Notes under the pieces: model-generated
Databases searched by the model: none
Told to the model about the DNA's origin: nothing
The model's input: only the letters and a program-made list of their open reading frames with translations
Program-made: the position numbers and the translations under genes
Source of the DNA: Haloarcula marismortui ATCC 43049
GTDB lineage: Archaea; Halobacteriota; Halobacteria; Halobacteriales; Haloarculaceae
Reading direction: 5' to 3'
DNA: 64,000 nucleotides
NCBI RefSeq assembly: GCF_000011085.1
Contig: NC_006396.1
Location: forward strand, 806,001-870,000
Part shown: one piece after another, positions 9,322 to 18,443 of the stretch
Layout: the number at the start of each line of letters is the position of its first letter
How positions within the stretch are numbered: position 1 is the stretch's first letter

Positions 9322-9674
9322 GGTTCTGTCCTCCCGCCATCGGCGGCGACATCTGGGCCGTCCTCAAGACCGATTTCCGGGCCGTCACCACCGGCATCGT
9401 CCGCCAGTACTTGCTTCCGGCGCACGTACGCCGCAAACAGGAACACGAGCCCCGACCCCATCAAGCCGAGGTAGTGCTCAGCGTAGTTGAGTACTGTTCC
9501 CAGAAACAGGTTCTCGACGTTAGTCACGACCGTTGCCAGAATCAGCAGTACGTAACCGACTACGAACAACCGGGAACTTCGCCGGTAGTACAGCAGTACC
9601 GGGATGAGTCCGATAAGCGCAACGATAGGGAGTACGGCTTTGTGTGGGTCGAGTGCAGCCAGTCCTGTTTGCAT
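9318..9674 (-). CDS. small three-helix membrane protein coupled to transducer
   Basis: A 118-residue protein with three predicted helices (about 13-30, 36-58, 62-84) and an acidic cytoplasmic tail. The segment [21 protein letters not shown] resembles sensor-type membrane modules with Glu/His residues inside helices. I do not recognise a named family. It is translationally coupled to the transducer (GTGA overlap) and has its own promoter, so the two probably form one sensing unit. A TATA-like element at 9700-9705 lies 26-31 bases before its ATG, consistent with a leaderless message. Confidence 0.72.
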   Translation of the reverse strand: MQTGLAALDPHKAVLPIVALIGLIPVLLYYRRSSRLFVVGYVLLILATVVTNVENLFLGTVLNYAEHYLGLMGSGLVFLFAAYVRRKQVLADDAGGDGPEIGLEDGPDVAADGGRTEP

Positions 9675-9699
9675 GAAACAGTATCAGCTTGAGATTGTG

Positions 9700-9705
9700 T
9701 TATAC
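9700..9705 (-). promoter_or_regulatory. TATA element for the three-helix/transducer pair
   Basis: On the minus strand GTATAA lies 26-31 bases upstream of ATG 9674, which is the spacing expected for a leaderless haloarchaeal transcript. Confidence 0.55.
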
Positions 9706-9777
9706 GTTACCACCCAATTACAACGATTGAAAACGACATAACCGTTTTTCCAACAGCAGATCGGGACCGGTATCCAG

Positions 9778-11127
9778 TTACTTGCGACGAGCGAGAGCGA
9801 CGCCGGTGACAGCGGCGACAAGTGCAATGCCGGCAAGCGTCCCGAACAGTGCTGTCGCGTTCGCAAAGGCCAGAATCGACCCGGCGAGACCACCGCCAAG
9901 TGCGCCGACCCCGAACACGCCAAGATACGTGAAGCCATATGAGAGTCCGCGCGTTCCGGCGGGCGTGTACTCCGCGACGGCGGCCTGATACATCGGCTGA
10001 ACGACGAACAGTGCGATGCCCAGAAGTGCACCCAGCACTGCCAGCGGCCCGAAGCCCATCGCCGACACCGGAACGAACAGCACCGCAAGGACGGCAAGCA
10101 CCAGGAACGAGCCGGCGATACCGTATTCGACGGGAATCCGGTCGCTCAGTTTGCCGCCAGCGTACTGGCCGAGGACGCCGATGAGCAACAGGCCGGCATA
10201 AAAGTAGTCCTGTGGCTTGAGCGTCTGGCCCGTCCCGACCTCGATACCGAGCGCCGACAGGACGCCGGGAGGCAACAGCGTCTCTATCGGGATGGGCTCG
10301 AAGCCCGGCAGGCCTCGAAGGAGTTCCGGAAGGAACGTGAGGACGCCGCGGTAGTACAGCCCCGAGCACATGACGACGACGAACACCAGCAAGAAGCTCC
10401 CGGTCAACAGGTGCTTGCTCTCCGTGAGAAATTCCCCGAGCGAGTCGATACCGCTGCTGGCTTTCGACCCGCCGTCAGTCGCGGCCGTCACCGCCGCCGT
10501 CTCGTCGAAACTCGCCTGTGAGGCATAGACAGCGGCGAGCAACGCCGGAACGCCAAGGACGAGCGCGACGGTCCGCCACTCGGCGACCAGCAGGAGAACT
10601 GCGGCGACGAGCGGGCCGAGGCCGATTCCGAGGTTGCCGGCGACGCCGTGATAGGCCAGTCCGGTCCCACGTTGTTCGACACCTTTGCTGATGAGCGAGA
10701 GCCCGGCTGGGTGGTAGACGCTGGCCGAGAGGCCCCAGAGGACAAGCGCCAGCGCGATGACGACCATACTCGGGGCAAGGCCAAGCAGGATGTACGAGCC
10801 GCCCATGCCGAGCAGACAGCCCGTGATGAGGCGACGGGAGCCGATACGGTCAACGACGATACCGCCCGGGAGCGCACCAGCCCCGAACAGGCCGTAGCCC
10901 AGCGTCACGATGACGCCGACGGTAGCCGTCGTCACGTTGAACTGGGCGATACCAAGATTGATGAGGTCGAATTCGGTGAGCCAGATGACGACAAAGATCG
11001 GGACTGCCATCTCGTAGGTGTGGACGAGTCCGTGTGCGAGCATGACCAGTGCGGTGATCGCTCGGTCGTTCGCGTTCACAGTGTGATTCGTGTCGGCCGC
11101 CGGCAAGTGTGTGACGGTTTCGCGCAT
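9778..11127 (-). CDS. MFS transporter
   Basis: A 449-residue permease with about twelve hydrophobic segments. The loop after helix 2 reads GALPGGIVVDRIGSRRL, the G-x-x-x-D-R-x-G-R-R loop of the major facilitator superfamily, with a second weaker copy GGKLSDRIPVEYG mid-protein. An extended central hydrophilic region (about 215-240) and a long extracytoplasmic loop containing LRGLPGFEPIPIETLLPPG are visible. Substrate is not predictable; similar haloarchaeal proteins are often labelled fosmidomycin-resistance-like or nitrate/oxalate antiporters without proof. It appears to be a single gene. Confidence 0.87.
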   Translation of the reverse strand: MRETVTHLPAADTNHTVNANDRAITALVMLAHGLVHTYEMAVPIFVVIWLTEFDLINLGIAQFNVTTATVGVIVTLGYGLFGAGALPGGIVVDRIGSRRLITGCLLGMGGSYILLGLAPSMVVIALALVLWGLSASVYHPAGLSLISKGVEQRGTGLAYHGVAGNLGIGLGPLVAAVLLLVAEWRTVALVLGVPALLAAVYASQASFDETAAVTAATDGGSKASSGIDSLGEFLTESKHLLTGSFLLVFVVVMCSGLYYRGVLTFLPELLRGLPGFEPIPIETLLPPGVLSALGIEVGTGQTLKPQDYFYAGLLLIGVLGQYAGGKLSDRIPVEYGIAGSFLVLAVLAVLFVPVSAMGFGPLAVLGALLGIALFVVQPMYQAAVAEYTPAGTRGLSYGFTYLGVFGVGALGGGLAGSILAFANATALFGTLAGIALVAAVTGVALARRK

Positions 11128-11170
11128 TCACGCGTGCGCCTTTTTGACCCCTCGCAAAAGCAGGGGTGGG

Positions 11171-11177
11171 TTTTTAT
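11171..11177 (+). promoter_or_regulatory. TATA element for the RHH gene
   Basis: TTTTTAT lies 25-31 bases before GTG 11202, supporting that non-ATG start as a leaderless one. Confidence 0.5.
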
Positions 11178-11201
11178 GTCCGAACAGTATAGGCGGCAAG
11201 T

Positions 11202-11429
11202 GTGAGCAAGATCAAGGTGTCACTCCCGGACCAGGTGGACTCGGACATCCAGCGACTCGTCGAACAGGGCGAGTTCCTCAACCGCGACCAAGCCGTGGAA
11301 GACCTCCTAAAGCGAGGGATTTCGGCCTACAATACCACGACCGAAGAGACCGAGACGCTTGATGAAGAGATTTTCGACCAGACGGCCTCCGAACAGCAGG
11401 ACCCGGCAATGCAGGACGATTTCCTCTAA
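11202..11429 (+). CDS. ribbon-helix-helix DNA-binding protein
   Basis: A 75-residue acidic protein beginning with a GTG. Residues 1-45 fit a ribbon-helix-helix fold: a beta strand with alternating polar residues (SKIKVSLPDQV), then two helices separated by a turn (LNRDQAVEDLLKRGI). The C-terminal 30 residues are acidic and probably disordered. Such proteins usually act as dimeric repressors; no toxin partner is adjacent, so an antitoxin role is not supported. Its stop codon overlaps the end of the convergent membrane gene by four bases. Confidence 0.75.
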   Translation: MSKIKVSLPDQVDSDIQRLVEQGEFLNRDQAVEDLLKRGISAYNTTTEETETLDEEIFDQTASEQQDPAMQDDFL

Positions 11430-11746
11430 TCGCGGTTCTGTGAGAGTCGGCTGTCGTCCTCGGCTGCCCGTTGTCCGGAGCCGTTGTCTTCCTGCCGCTG
11501 TTGTTTCATTTTTGCGCCGGGTTTCGGACCTCTGTCGACTGACTCGTACGGCGTTTCCGCGATACTCTCCGGGATGATGTACCACGCGAGACCACCGCCA
11601 ACGACGGTTCCGCCAACAAACATTCCAGCAACAATCAGCAGTTCCGCACCGCCGTACAACGTCACAAGCCCCATCGAGACGCCGATGAGAAGCGCGAATC
11701 CGACTTGCGTGTATCTGAGAAATCGTTTCCGGTCGGCGTCCGTCAT
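11426..11746 (-). CDS. small two-helix membrane protein
   Basis: A 106-residue protein of unknown function with two membrane helices (about 17-35 and 38-58) and a hydrophilic C-terminus containing a Gln/Arg/Asp-rich tail. ATG 11746 (TDADRKRFL) is preferred; ATG 11761 would add five residues. It converges on the RHH gene with a four-base tail overlap. No family is recognised beyond a general haloarchaeal membrane protein. Confidence 0.65.
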   Translation of the reverse strand: MTDADRKRFLRYTQVGFALLIGVSMGLVTLYGGAELLIVAGMFVGGTVVGGGLAWYIIPESIAETPYESVDRGPKPGAKMKQQRQEDNGSGQRAAEDDSRLSQNRD

Positions 11747-11801
11747 CGAGGGACCGACCATTAGCGACCCCCGGTACAGACTGGGAGTGTTCGGTTGACC
11801 A

Positions 11802-12347
11802 TCAGTAGAAGCCCCGCTCTACGTCTTCTTCGATAACGTCCTCGAACTCCGCGTCGAGTAGTTCCTCCGCTTCTTCGAACGTCTCAGTGAGTTCACTCAT
11901 CTGGTCTGGTCGGTCGTGGTGATCGAACTCCATCGGCCCGTAGGCCGGGGAGTCCATCGCGTCCATCATGTCCTCCAGCAGCGCTTGCGGTGACGTCGGT
12001 GCGTCCGCATGCGTTTCGAGGACCGTTTCGAGGTTCTTCGCCTTCTCTTTGGCGTCGTCCTCGTCTTCCGGCCCCTGCTGGACACCGAAAATGCCGGACC
12101 CGTCGTCTGGAAACAGCGGGTCGATGTCATCGTCGATACGGCGTGCCACTTGCGACCCGACGCCCTGTACCTCGAAGGGGTTCTTTGCGTAGGTTTTGAG
12201 TTGATAGACACCGGCGTCAGGGTGACCGAAGTAGATGTCCTCGCCGATTCCGTTCGCGCGGTCGCCCCCGACGGCACGCCAGTCCCCCGGATTGGCATTG
12301 CTCTCCATCACGTCTTCGAGAATGTCCTGCCAGTCACGAACGCGCAT
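11802..12347 (-). CDS. conserved haloarchaeal protein of unknown function
   Basis: A 181-residue, very acidic soluble protein. The first 70 residues (WQDILEDVMES, DWRAVGGDRANGIGEDIYFGHP) look like a small folded domain, possibly sugar- or nucleotide-interacting. The rest is Asp/Glu-rich and helical, with two long helices near the C-terminus. No catalytic motif, membrane helix or signal peptide is visible, and I do not recognise the family. It starts with ATG and is probably monocistronic. Confidence 0.68.
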   Translation of the reverse strand: MRVRDWQDILEDVMESNANPGDWRAVGGDRANGIGEDIYFGHPDAGVYQLKTYAKNPFEVQGVGSQVARRIDDDIDPLFPDDGSGIFGVQQGPEDEDDAKEKAKNLETVLETHADAPTSPQALLEDMMDAMDSPAYGPMEFDHHDRPDQMSELTETFEEAEELLDAEFEDVIEEDVERGFY

Positions 12348-12557
12348 TGTCAGTTTCCTGTTCGGACTGGGTCAGAATGAACCCATCGGTCCCGACTGCT
12401 GCCAGGGGCGAAGAAATGTCGGATATACTGGCTTGGCTGCCCTGACGACTGTGGCCACTGTCGAGAACCATACCGGGGATTGATTATCTTTCACGTTAGT
12501 TTCCATGATAACAGCTCGGGGTGTCGCAGTACGGGCGTACGTTACGAGGGGCGACAA

Positions 12558-14654
12558 GTGGGTACAGCATCCGATACTGACCATGGCGGCGTTGACTGGC
12601 GGCAGCTACTACTGGTAAGTCTTTGCCTCGTTGGGCTAATCGTCGCTGCGTTTCTGGCCCCACCACCGGTCACCGAGAGCGGGGTCGACAGCAGTGGGGG
12701 CAGTGACGGGAGCCCCGGGTCTGAACCACTGACGCAGACGCCAGCCGATACACGAGAACAGCGTCGCGACGGTGGCGGGAGCAGCAACGTCACAGGCGAC
12801 ACAGAGCCGATTCCGATTCCCGGCGAGACTGCCCCGCCCACTGAAGACGGCTGTGGTGTCCTCATTGAATCGACGCCAAAAGCCGGGCATCCCCTCACAG
12901 TCCTGGTGTATCAGGATCTGGAACCAGCGGGCGCGACCCGTGTCTGGTTCAATGACCGGTATGTCGGTTGGACTGACCAGAGCGGGCAGGTGACCGGACA
13001 GGTGCCCTACCAGCGCGAACTGAACGTAACGGTCGAATCGCCGGGCCCAGAGCCATGTCAGTTCTACCGTCGACCGGACGAGGAAGCAGGCGCTGAAACG
13101 GCTGACCGCCTCGCGAAAGGTGATATGTGGCCATCTGGCGCGGGTGATTCGACAGCCACACGCCAGCAGACAGCGGCCGACAACGACACCGGTCAGTACC
13201 GTGTCGCCGGGAGCGTCAACGTGACACTGCTTGGCGAACCGTATCCCGGGTCGACTGTCCCGCTTGTTGCAACGGTCGACGGCGTCCCGGTACGAAACGC
13301 GACTGTGAGCCACGACGGCGATATCGTCGGCCGAACTGACACCACCGGCCAGTCTCAACTAACAGTCCCAGATACCGATACTACTGCGGTAACCGTGTCC
13401 CGCGGCGAGTTCGAGGGCACCGCACGCGTTGACGTGCTGAACTTACACGTTCGCGTCATGCCAGCGAAGACCCTCCCAGTCCCGGGTGATAGCGCCGCAG
13501 TCAACGCCACGAGAAACGGAGAGGCAGTTAAGAATGCGACTGTGACGCTCGGCGACCAGCGCCGGGGGACGACTGGCGCTGACGGCACCGTTGCTGTCTC
13601 ACTCCCGGCAAATCCCTCGCTTACCGTTACAGCGGCAACAGACAGACAGACAGCGAGAACAACGCTCTGGGACGCGTACATCGGGACCGTCGTAGTGAGT
13701 TCAGTGCTGCTGGTGACAACTGTGGTGACTATCGCTATCGCCGCACTGCTGTACACCCCCAGGGTCGCACGCGGCATCGGTGTTCTCTGGGCGCTCTTCG
13801 ATTCGCTGTTTTTCATCGGCGTGCTCTGGGAACGCGACGGACTGGCCATCGCGCTCACAGTCGTGAGCGTCGCCGCGCTGTATCACTATCGGGCGGATGC
13901 GCTCTCCGGCGGGCAGGCGGTCGCGTATGCAGTCAAGAACAGCGGTAAAATGCTTGCTGGCTACGTCGCCCGGGTCGTTCAGTTGAGTCGGCGAACAGCA
14001 CTCTGGCTGGTTGGCCGTATCGAAGCCATGCTGAGCATTGGCCGACGACTGGCTATCCGTCTGGCCGCATGGCTCGCGTCGCTGCCGCTAACGGTGACAG
14101 GACTGTCCCGCCGCTTCCAACAGTGGCTCCGGTCGGCCGGGTATCGAGCCATTACTGTGGCCAGGGCTGAAACCACACCACGCCGGATTGTAACGCTCGG
14201 ATTCTCGTGTGTCGTCGTGATACTGAGCTATGTTCGCTGGGGCACGACCGGTGCCGCCGTGGCTGTGGCTGGAGTGGGGCTGGGTGCGGTCAGTGTCTAC
14301 ACCTCTGGCCTGACCGACGATACGGACCGCCCAACTGCGGCATCTAGCTCCGGACCGAGCGAGTCGGTTACTGACTCGTCGGACGGCGACGAGTCTGCTC
14401 TTCCGTCGCTCCGGGACATCTGGCGTGCGTTCGCCAGGCACGTCGTCCCCGGACACTGGCGGACGCGGACGCCCGGCGAGGTGTCCCGGGCCGCAATCGA
14501 CAGCGGCCTCCCGAGGGCACCCGTCGAAGCACTGACAGAGGCGTTCCGAGACGTCGAATACGGCGGCCAGTCGAGTGACAGTCGCCGTGAACAGGCCCGT
14601 AACGCGTACGATGCGCTGGTGAGCGCGAGCGACGAGCAGGAGGACACAGAATGA
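12558..14654 (+). CDS. membrane protein with external Ig-like repeats and cytoplasmic DUF4129-like tail
   Basis: First gene of the MoxR/DUF58 cluster, 698 residues. An N-terminal helix (LLLVSLCLVGLIVAAFLAP) is followed by a low-complexity stalk and at least three beta-rich Ig/carboxypeptidase-regulatory-like units with repeated NATV and DGTV patterns. Next come several helices (around 390-460 and 560-600), then a cytoplasmic domain with the Arg/Ala-rich helical pattern of DUF4129 proteins (SRAAIDSGLPRAPVEALTEAF). It is expected to display domains outside and contact the cluster's DUF58/MoxR proteins inside. GTG 12558 is chosen because it gives a normal short N-terminus; the reading from TTG 12480 adds an unlikely leader. 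Confidence 0.78.
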   Translation: MGTASDTDHGGVDWRQLLLVSLCLVGLIVAAFLAPPPVTESGVDSSGGSDGSPGSEPLTQTPADTREQRRDGGGSSNVTGDTEPIPIPGETAPPTEDGCGVLIESTPKAGHPLTVLVYQDLEPAGATRVWFNDRYVGWTDQSGQVTGQVPYQRELNVTVESPGPEPCQFYRRPDEEAGAETADRLAKGDMWPSGAGDSTATRQQTAADNDTGQYRVAGSVNVTLLGEPYPGSTVPLVATVDGVPVRNATVSHDGDIVGRTDTTGQSQLTVPDTDTTAVTVSRGEFEGTARVDVLNLHVRVMPAKTLPVPGDSAAVNATRNGEAVKNATVTLGDQRRGTTGADGTVAVSLPANPSLTVTAATDRQTARTTLWDAYIGTVVVSSVLLVTTVVTIAIAALLYTPRVARGIGVLWALFDSLFFIGVLWERDGLAIALTVVSVAALYHYRADALSGGQAVAYAVKNSGKMLAGYVARVVQLSRRTALWLVGRIEAMLSIGRRLAIRLAAWLASLPLTVTGLSRRFQQWLRSAGYRAITVARAETTPRRIVTLGFSCVVVILSYVRWGTTGAAVAVAGVGLGAVSVYTSGLTDDTDRPTAASSSGPSESVTDSSDGDESALPSLRDIWRAFARHVVPGHWRTRTPGEVSRAAIDSGLPRAPVEALTEAFRDVEYGGQSSDSRREQARNAYDALVSASDEQEDTE

Positions 14655-15577
14655 ATCGTCGTCACGTCGGGCTGGGAATCGCCGTGTTGTGTGGCCTGCT
14701 ACTTGTGGCTGCCGGCGCGGTTATCGGGCTGATAGGGACGCCAGAACCGGCGGCGTCCGGACCGGGTGCGGCGGGTGTCCTCGTCCTCCTCGTCTGCGTG
14801 CTCGTAGCCTTCTGGAAGCTTTTGCGGACGCCCGACGACCCCGCGATATCACCGTCACCGTGGGCTGCTGACGACGGGTTCACCAGAGAATATCTGGAGA
14901 CGACGCCGACAGATGACGCTGTCTCCGGAACCGACCTCGCAGAACGCGTGGAGGCGGCGGTTGCGCAGGCCCGCGACGACGGGTCAGTCGACGGGAGCGT
15001 CGGTCCTGTTCGGGAACCACTTCGGGCGACGCTCACGGAGGCACTGGTCCAGGGCGGCCACGACCCCGACTCGGTGAAAGCACAGTTAGCCGCGGGGAGC
15101 TGGACGGACGACCCGGTTGCCGCCGCGGTACTGGACGAATCCGTCGCGCCGCCGGACCGGCCGTTTCGCGCTCGCCTCCGGGCCTGGCTGTTTCCAGAAA
15201 AGGCCGTCCGAAAGCGGTGCGCGCGGGCAATGGCGGCAGTCAGCGTTGCGGCCGACGACGCGTTGCCGACGGTTGTCGGCCAGCGAGCGCCGCGTCCGGT
15301 GCCAGTCGTCGCCCCAGCAGTCGCCGACCTGCAGCGGGCGGCTGACGGGAGCCTCCAGCGGGCCATCGACGGGTCGATTCCCAAGCGAGAAGACATCGAG
15401 GCCAGCGAAAACGGCACATCTGAAGATGCCCGCGTCGACAGGGACGGAACTGCCGCGGACGGCGCGACCAGCAGTGAATCGGAAACTGACGGGACGACGC
15501 TGGTCAACGATGACGGAACGGATGCCACAGCCACCAACGGGGCCGACTGGGGCGATGTAACGGAGGGGAGAGACTGA
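14651..15577 (+). CDS. membrane protein of the MoxR/DUF58 cluster
   Basis: A 308-residue protein with two N-terminal membrane helices (about 7-29 and 36-55) and a large acidic cytoplasmic part. Residues 90-180 are helical and similar in style to the DUF4129-like tail of its upstream neighbour. The C-terminal 70 residues are a disordered Asp/Glu/Thr/Ser tail. Proteins of this layout sit between the DUF4129-like and DUF58 genes in haloarchaea, but their function is not known. ATG 14651 overlaps the previous stop by four bases and its stop overlaps the DUF58 start, so the genes are translationally coupled. Confidence 0.75.
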   Translation: MNRRHVGLGIAVLCGLLLVAAGAVIGLIGTPEPAASGPGAAGVLVLLVCVLVAFWKLLRTPDDPAISPSPWAADDGFTREYLETTPTDDAVSGTDLAERVEAAVAQARDDGSVDGSVGPVREPLRATLTEALVQGGHDPDSVKAQLAAGSWTDDPVAAAVLDESVAPPDRPFRARLRAWLFPEKAVRKRCARAMAAVSVAADDALPTVVGQRAPRPVPVVAPAVADLQRAADGSLQRAIDGSIPKREDIEASENGTSEDARVDRDGTAADGATSSESETDGTTLVNDDGTDATATNGADWGDVTEGRD

Positions 15578-16908
15578 TGGGGCGACGGGCCACGCGGTGG
15601 CGCGGCGCAATCGTTGCCGCGCTGGCACTCGCCGGAGCGGGCATCTGGGAGGGAAACGGGACACTGCTGCTGGCCGCGACGCTCCCGCTCTCGTATCTGG
15701 CCTACGGAGTCCTGTCGACCGCTGCTGTCCCGGCAGCACTCGTCGTGTCGCGGGCGGTCGACCCGACGCCAGCGCCCCCGGGGCACCCGGTGACAGTCCA
15801 GTTGACGGTGACAAACAGCGGCCAGCAGACACTGTCGGACGTCCGGGTCGTCGACGGCGTTCCGACTGACCTCGCAGTGCTGGATGGGTCGCCACGCGGT
15901 GGCGAGACGCTTGCTGCCGGCGAATCAGTCACGATAGAGTACACGCTCATCGCCCGCCGGGGCGAACACGACTTCGACGAGCCACGGCTTCGCGTCCGGG
16001 GAACAGGTGCCGGTGAAGTCGCGACTGCGACGCGACACCCCGGAGGCGATGACAGGCTGGTGTGTCAGTTGGACGCGCAGGCGCCGCCGCTGTCCGACCG
16101 GGGGACCGACCGCGTGGGCCAACTCACAACCGACGCCCCCGGCGATGGCTTCACCTTCCACTCGACGCGGGAGTATCAGCGCGGGGACCCGGCCGGCCGC
16201 ATCGACTGGCGCGGCTACGCGAAGCGCGGAGAGCTGTCGACGGTCAACTACGAGCAGTGGGTATCGACGACGGTCGTGTTCGTCGTCGATGCCCGTTCGC
16301 CAGCCCGGGTGACTGCCGGTCCCGGTCGCCCAACAGCGGTCGAACTCGGCGCGTACGCGACCACGCAGGCACTGACATCGCTGCTGGATGCCGGCCACGA
16401 GGTCGGGCTGGCAATCGTCGGCATCGACGGCGACGGGCCAGCGGGACTGACGTGGCTCCAGCCAGGCGACGGACCCAATCAGCGGTCGCTAGCTGTCGAA
16501 CAGCTACGGGCCGCTGCCGATGCTGCCGAGAGCGACCCGGCTGGTGGGCCAGCAGACGAGGCCGACACACAGCGACAGTTCCGGAAGGTGATGGAGATGG
16601 CCGGACCCCGCTGCCAGCTGGTGCTCGTATCGCCGCTGCTCGACGACGCGCCAGTCACTGCGATGGCGTCGTGGGCGGCGTTCGATTGCCAGCGAACCGT
16701 GCTCTCGACGGACGTAACCGCGGCGAGCACCGTCAGTGGACAGTACGAGCACGTCCGCCGTCGGACCCGTCTGGCGCGGTGTCAGGCGTCCGGGGCCCGG
16801 ACGATAGACTGGCGACGTGGGACACCGCTGCCGCTCATCCTCGATTACGCCTTCGCCGTCGCAGCGCGCCAGCCAAGTGGCAGCGCCCAGCTAGGAGGCG
16901 GAGCGTAA
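15577..16908 (+). CDS. DUF58 domain protein
   Basis: A 443-residue protein: two N-terminal membrane helices (about 9-55), an Ig-like/CARDB-like segment (about 65-130, TVTNSGQQTLSDVRV), then the DUF58 core. The signature REYQRGDPAGRIDWRGYAKR lies at about 197-216, and a von Willebrand-A-like strand with VVFVVDARSP follows. DUF58 proteins pair with MoxR AAA ATPases and are thought to be clients or adaptors in assembly of membrane or surface complexes. ATG 15577 shares a base with the preceding TGA. Confidence 0.88.
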   Translation: MGRRATRWRGAIVAALALAGAGIWEGNGTLLLAATLPLSYLAYGVLSTAAVPAALVVSRAVDPTPAPPGHPVTVQLTVTNSGQQTLSDVRVVDGVPTDLAVLDGSPRGGETLAAGESVTIEYTLIARRGEHDFDEPRLRVRGTGAGEVATATRHPGGDDRLVCQLDAQAPPLSDRGTDRVGQLTTDAPGDGFTFHSTREYQRGDPAGRIDWRGYAKRGELSTVNYEQWVSTTVVFVVDARSPARVTAGPGRPTAVELGAYATTQALTSLLDAGHEVGLAIVGIDGDGPAGLTWLQPGDGPNQRSLAVEQLRAAADAAESDPAGGPADEADTQRQFRKVMEMAGPRCQLVLVSPLLDDAPVTAMASWAAFDCQRTVLSTDVTAASTVSGQYEHVRRRTRLARCQASGARTIDWRRGTPLPLILDYAFAVAARQPSGSAQLGGGA

Positions 16909-18336
16909 ATGATTGGCGGGCCGCGACTCGACACACCATCGGCCGTCGGCGAGGAGGGGCGGCCGCGGGCGACCAGTCTGACTATCGCCGCGCTCATCAT
17001 CGCCGCGTTCGCCCTGACGACAGGCGTTCTCTCTGGCGACCCGAAACTGTTCAGCGGTATCGCACTCCTCGCCGGCATTGCCGTGGCGGGGCTGACCCTG
17101 CTGGACCGAGACGGGCTGGGACCGACGGTCATTGGCCACCTCTGTTTCCTGCCGGCAGCGACTGGCCTCATTGCCTCGGTCGGGCAGGTGGCAGTCGCCC
17201 CGCTTCTCGCGCTCGGTGTCGCCGTCGCAATGGTTGGCGTCGCGGCTGCCTGGACCAACGTGCTCGACAGAGAGACAGTGTCAGCGGCGACAGTGAGCAG
17301 CGTCGTTTCGTATCTGTTCACAGTGGCGGGCCTCGTCGTGGGCACTGTCGTCCTCGCGCTCGCGTGGTTTAGCTGGGAGCTGGTGAGCGCTGTCGCCGGT
17401 GGAACATCGCCGATGGCCGCCACGGTCTGTCTCGGTGTCCTCGGTGTCGCCGCATCGGGCTGCCTGTATTTTGCCGTGGCACAGCTTCCACTCGTGCAGT
17501 TGACAGCGCGGAGCCGCCGCGACGCGATAGCTACCAGACTGAAACGGGGGACTCGGGCGCTCAAACTGGTCGCAATCGGTTCAGCGGCGTTCACTGTAGT
17601 CGTGCCGTTGGCACTGCTGTTGACGCCGTTTGGTCAGCTTGTCGCGTCCCCACCGTTCAGTCTCGGTATCCGAGTGCTGTCGTCGTGGGTCGTTCTTGCG
17701 CCGCTTCTGGCAGTCACAGTCGGCGCGCTGGTTGCTGGTAGCGGTGCGATTGTCATCCGAAAGTTCACGACTGAGTTCAACGCCGCCTCGGTGCGGACTG
17801 TCGGAGCCGCCATCGCGGCAGTTGGCTATCTGGTGTTGCTAGCCCTGTTCCTCCTGCGGACTGGCATCTTCGAGTTCGGCTCGTTCATAACTGTGTTCTT
17901 CGGCGCACTCCTCCTCCCGTTGCTCGTGTATCTGGTGCTCGTGCTCGTCAACGGGGCACTCACATTTGGCCTGTTGCCAGCGCGTGCCGGCCCCGCAGCA
18001 CTGACCGCTTCAGGACTTATCTGTGCGAGCATCGGTGCGGCACAGGCCGACCTTCCCACGCTACTGGTGTTTGCTGGTGTCGTCAGCGGCCTCGTCGCCT
18101 GGGACGTTGGTACATTCGGCCTCGGACTGACAGCAGAGCTGGGTCATCGTCCGGAAACACGACGGCTGGAGCTGTATCACAGCGTGTTCGCCGTCGGCGT
18201 CGGGCTGCTCGGTATCGCCGCCGTCGGCATCGTCGATGCAGCGCGCCGTGCCGTCGGTTCCGCAATCGGGTCGCCGGAGACAATGGCACTCGCCGCAATC
18301 GGTGTGTTACTGCTGCTTGCCCCGCTTCGTGGCTAA
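16909..18336 (+). CDS. polytopic membrane protein of the MoxR/DUF58 cluster
   Basis: A 475-residue hydrophobic protein with about twelve predicted membrane helices and few polar loops; the longest loop (around 195-215) is Arg-rich and presumably cytoplasmic. It starts immediately after the DUF58 stop, which places it in the same operon. No transporter signature is visible, so it may be a structural or scaffold subunit. It is seen beside DUF58 genes in haloarchaea but has no known activity. Confidence 0.75.
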   Translation: MIGGPRLDTPSAVGEEGRPRATSLTIAALIIAAFALTTGVLSGDPKLFSGIALLAGIAVAGLTLLDRDGLGPTVIGHLCFLPAATGLIASVGQVAVAPLLALGVAVAMVGVAAAWTNVLDRETVSAATVSSVVSYLFTVAGLVVGTVVLALAWFSWELVSAVAGGTSPMAATVCLGVLGVAASGCLYFAVAQLPLVQLTARSRRDAIATRLKRGTRALKLVAIGSAAFTVVVPLALLLTPFGQLVASPPFSLGIRVLSSWVVLAPLLAVTVGALVAGSGAIVIRKFTTEFNAASVRTVGAAIAAVGYLVLLALFLLRTGIFEFGSFITVFFGALLLPLLVYLVLVLVNGALTFGLLPARAGPAALTASGLICASIGAAQADLPTLLVFAGVVSGLVAWDVGTFGLGLTAELGHRPETRRLELYHSVFAVGVGLLGIAAVGIVDAARRAVGSAIGSPETMALAAIGVLLLLAPLRG

Positions 18337-18340
18337 GGGA

Positions 18341-18373
18341 CTGGTTCATGCTATCCCATCCGGGATGGACCAG
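18341..18373. repeat. imperfect inverted repeat between the membrane operon and moxR
   Basis: Outer arms CTGGT (18341-18345) and ACCAG (18369-18373) enclose inner arms CCATCC (18356-18361) and GGATGG (18363-18368) around a single G. The ten-base asymmetric bulge at 18346-18355 would loop out on one side. It starts four bases after the upstream stop and could end the long transcript or bind a regulator of moxR. Confidence 0.5.
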
Positions 18374-18409
18374 TAGCCACTGTGAACTGACAGATACCGG
18401 CTAATGGTA

Positions 18410-18417
18410 CATATTGA
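18410..18417 (+). promoter_or_regulatory. TATA element for moxR
   Basis: CATATTGA lies 27-34 bases before ATG 18444 and supports that start over the upstream TTG at 18414. Confidence 0.45.
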
Positions 18418-18443
18418 TACACCCCGAGTGCAACGCATGGAGC

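Noticed and set aside
11202-11761. RHH protein plus membrane protein as a toxin-antitoxin pair
   Set aside because: The genes are convergent rather than an operon, and the membrane protein has no toxin features.
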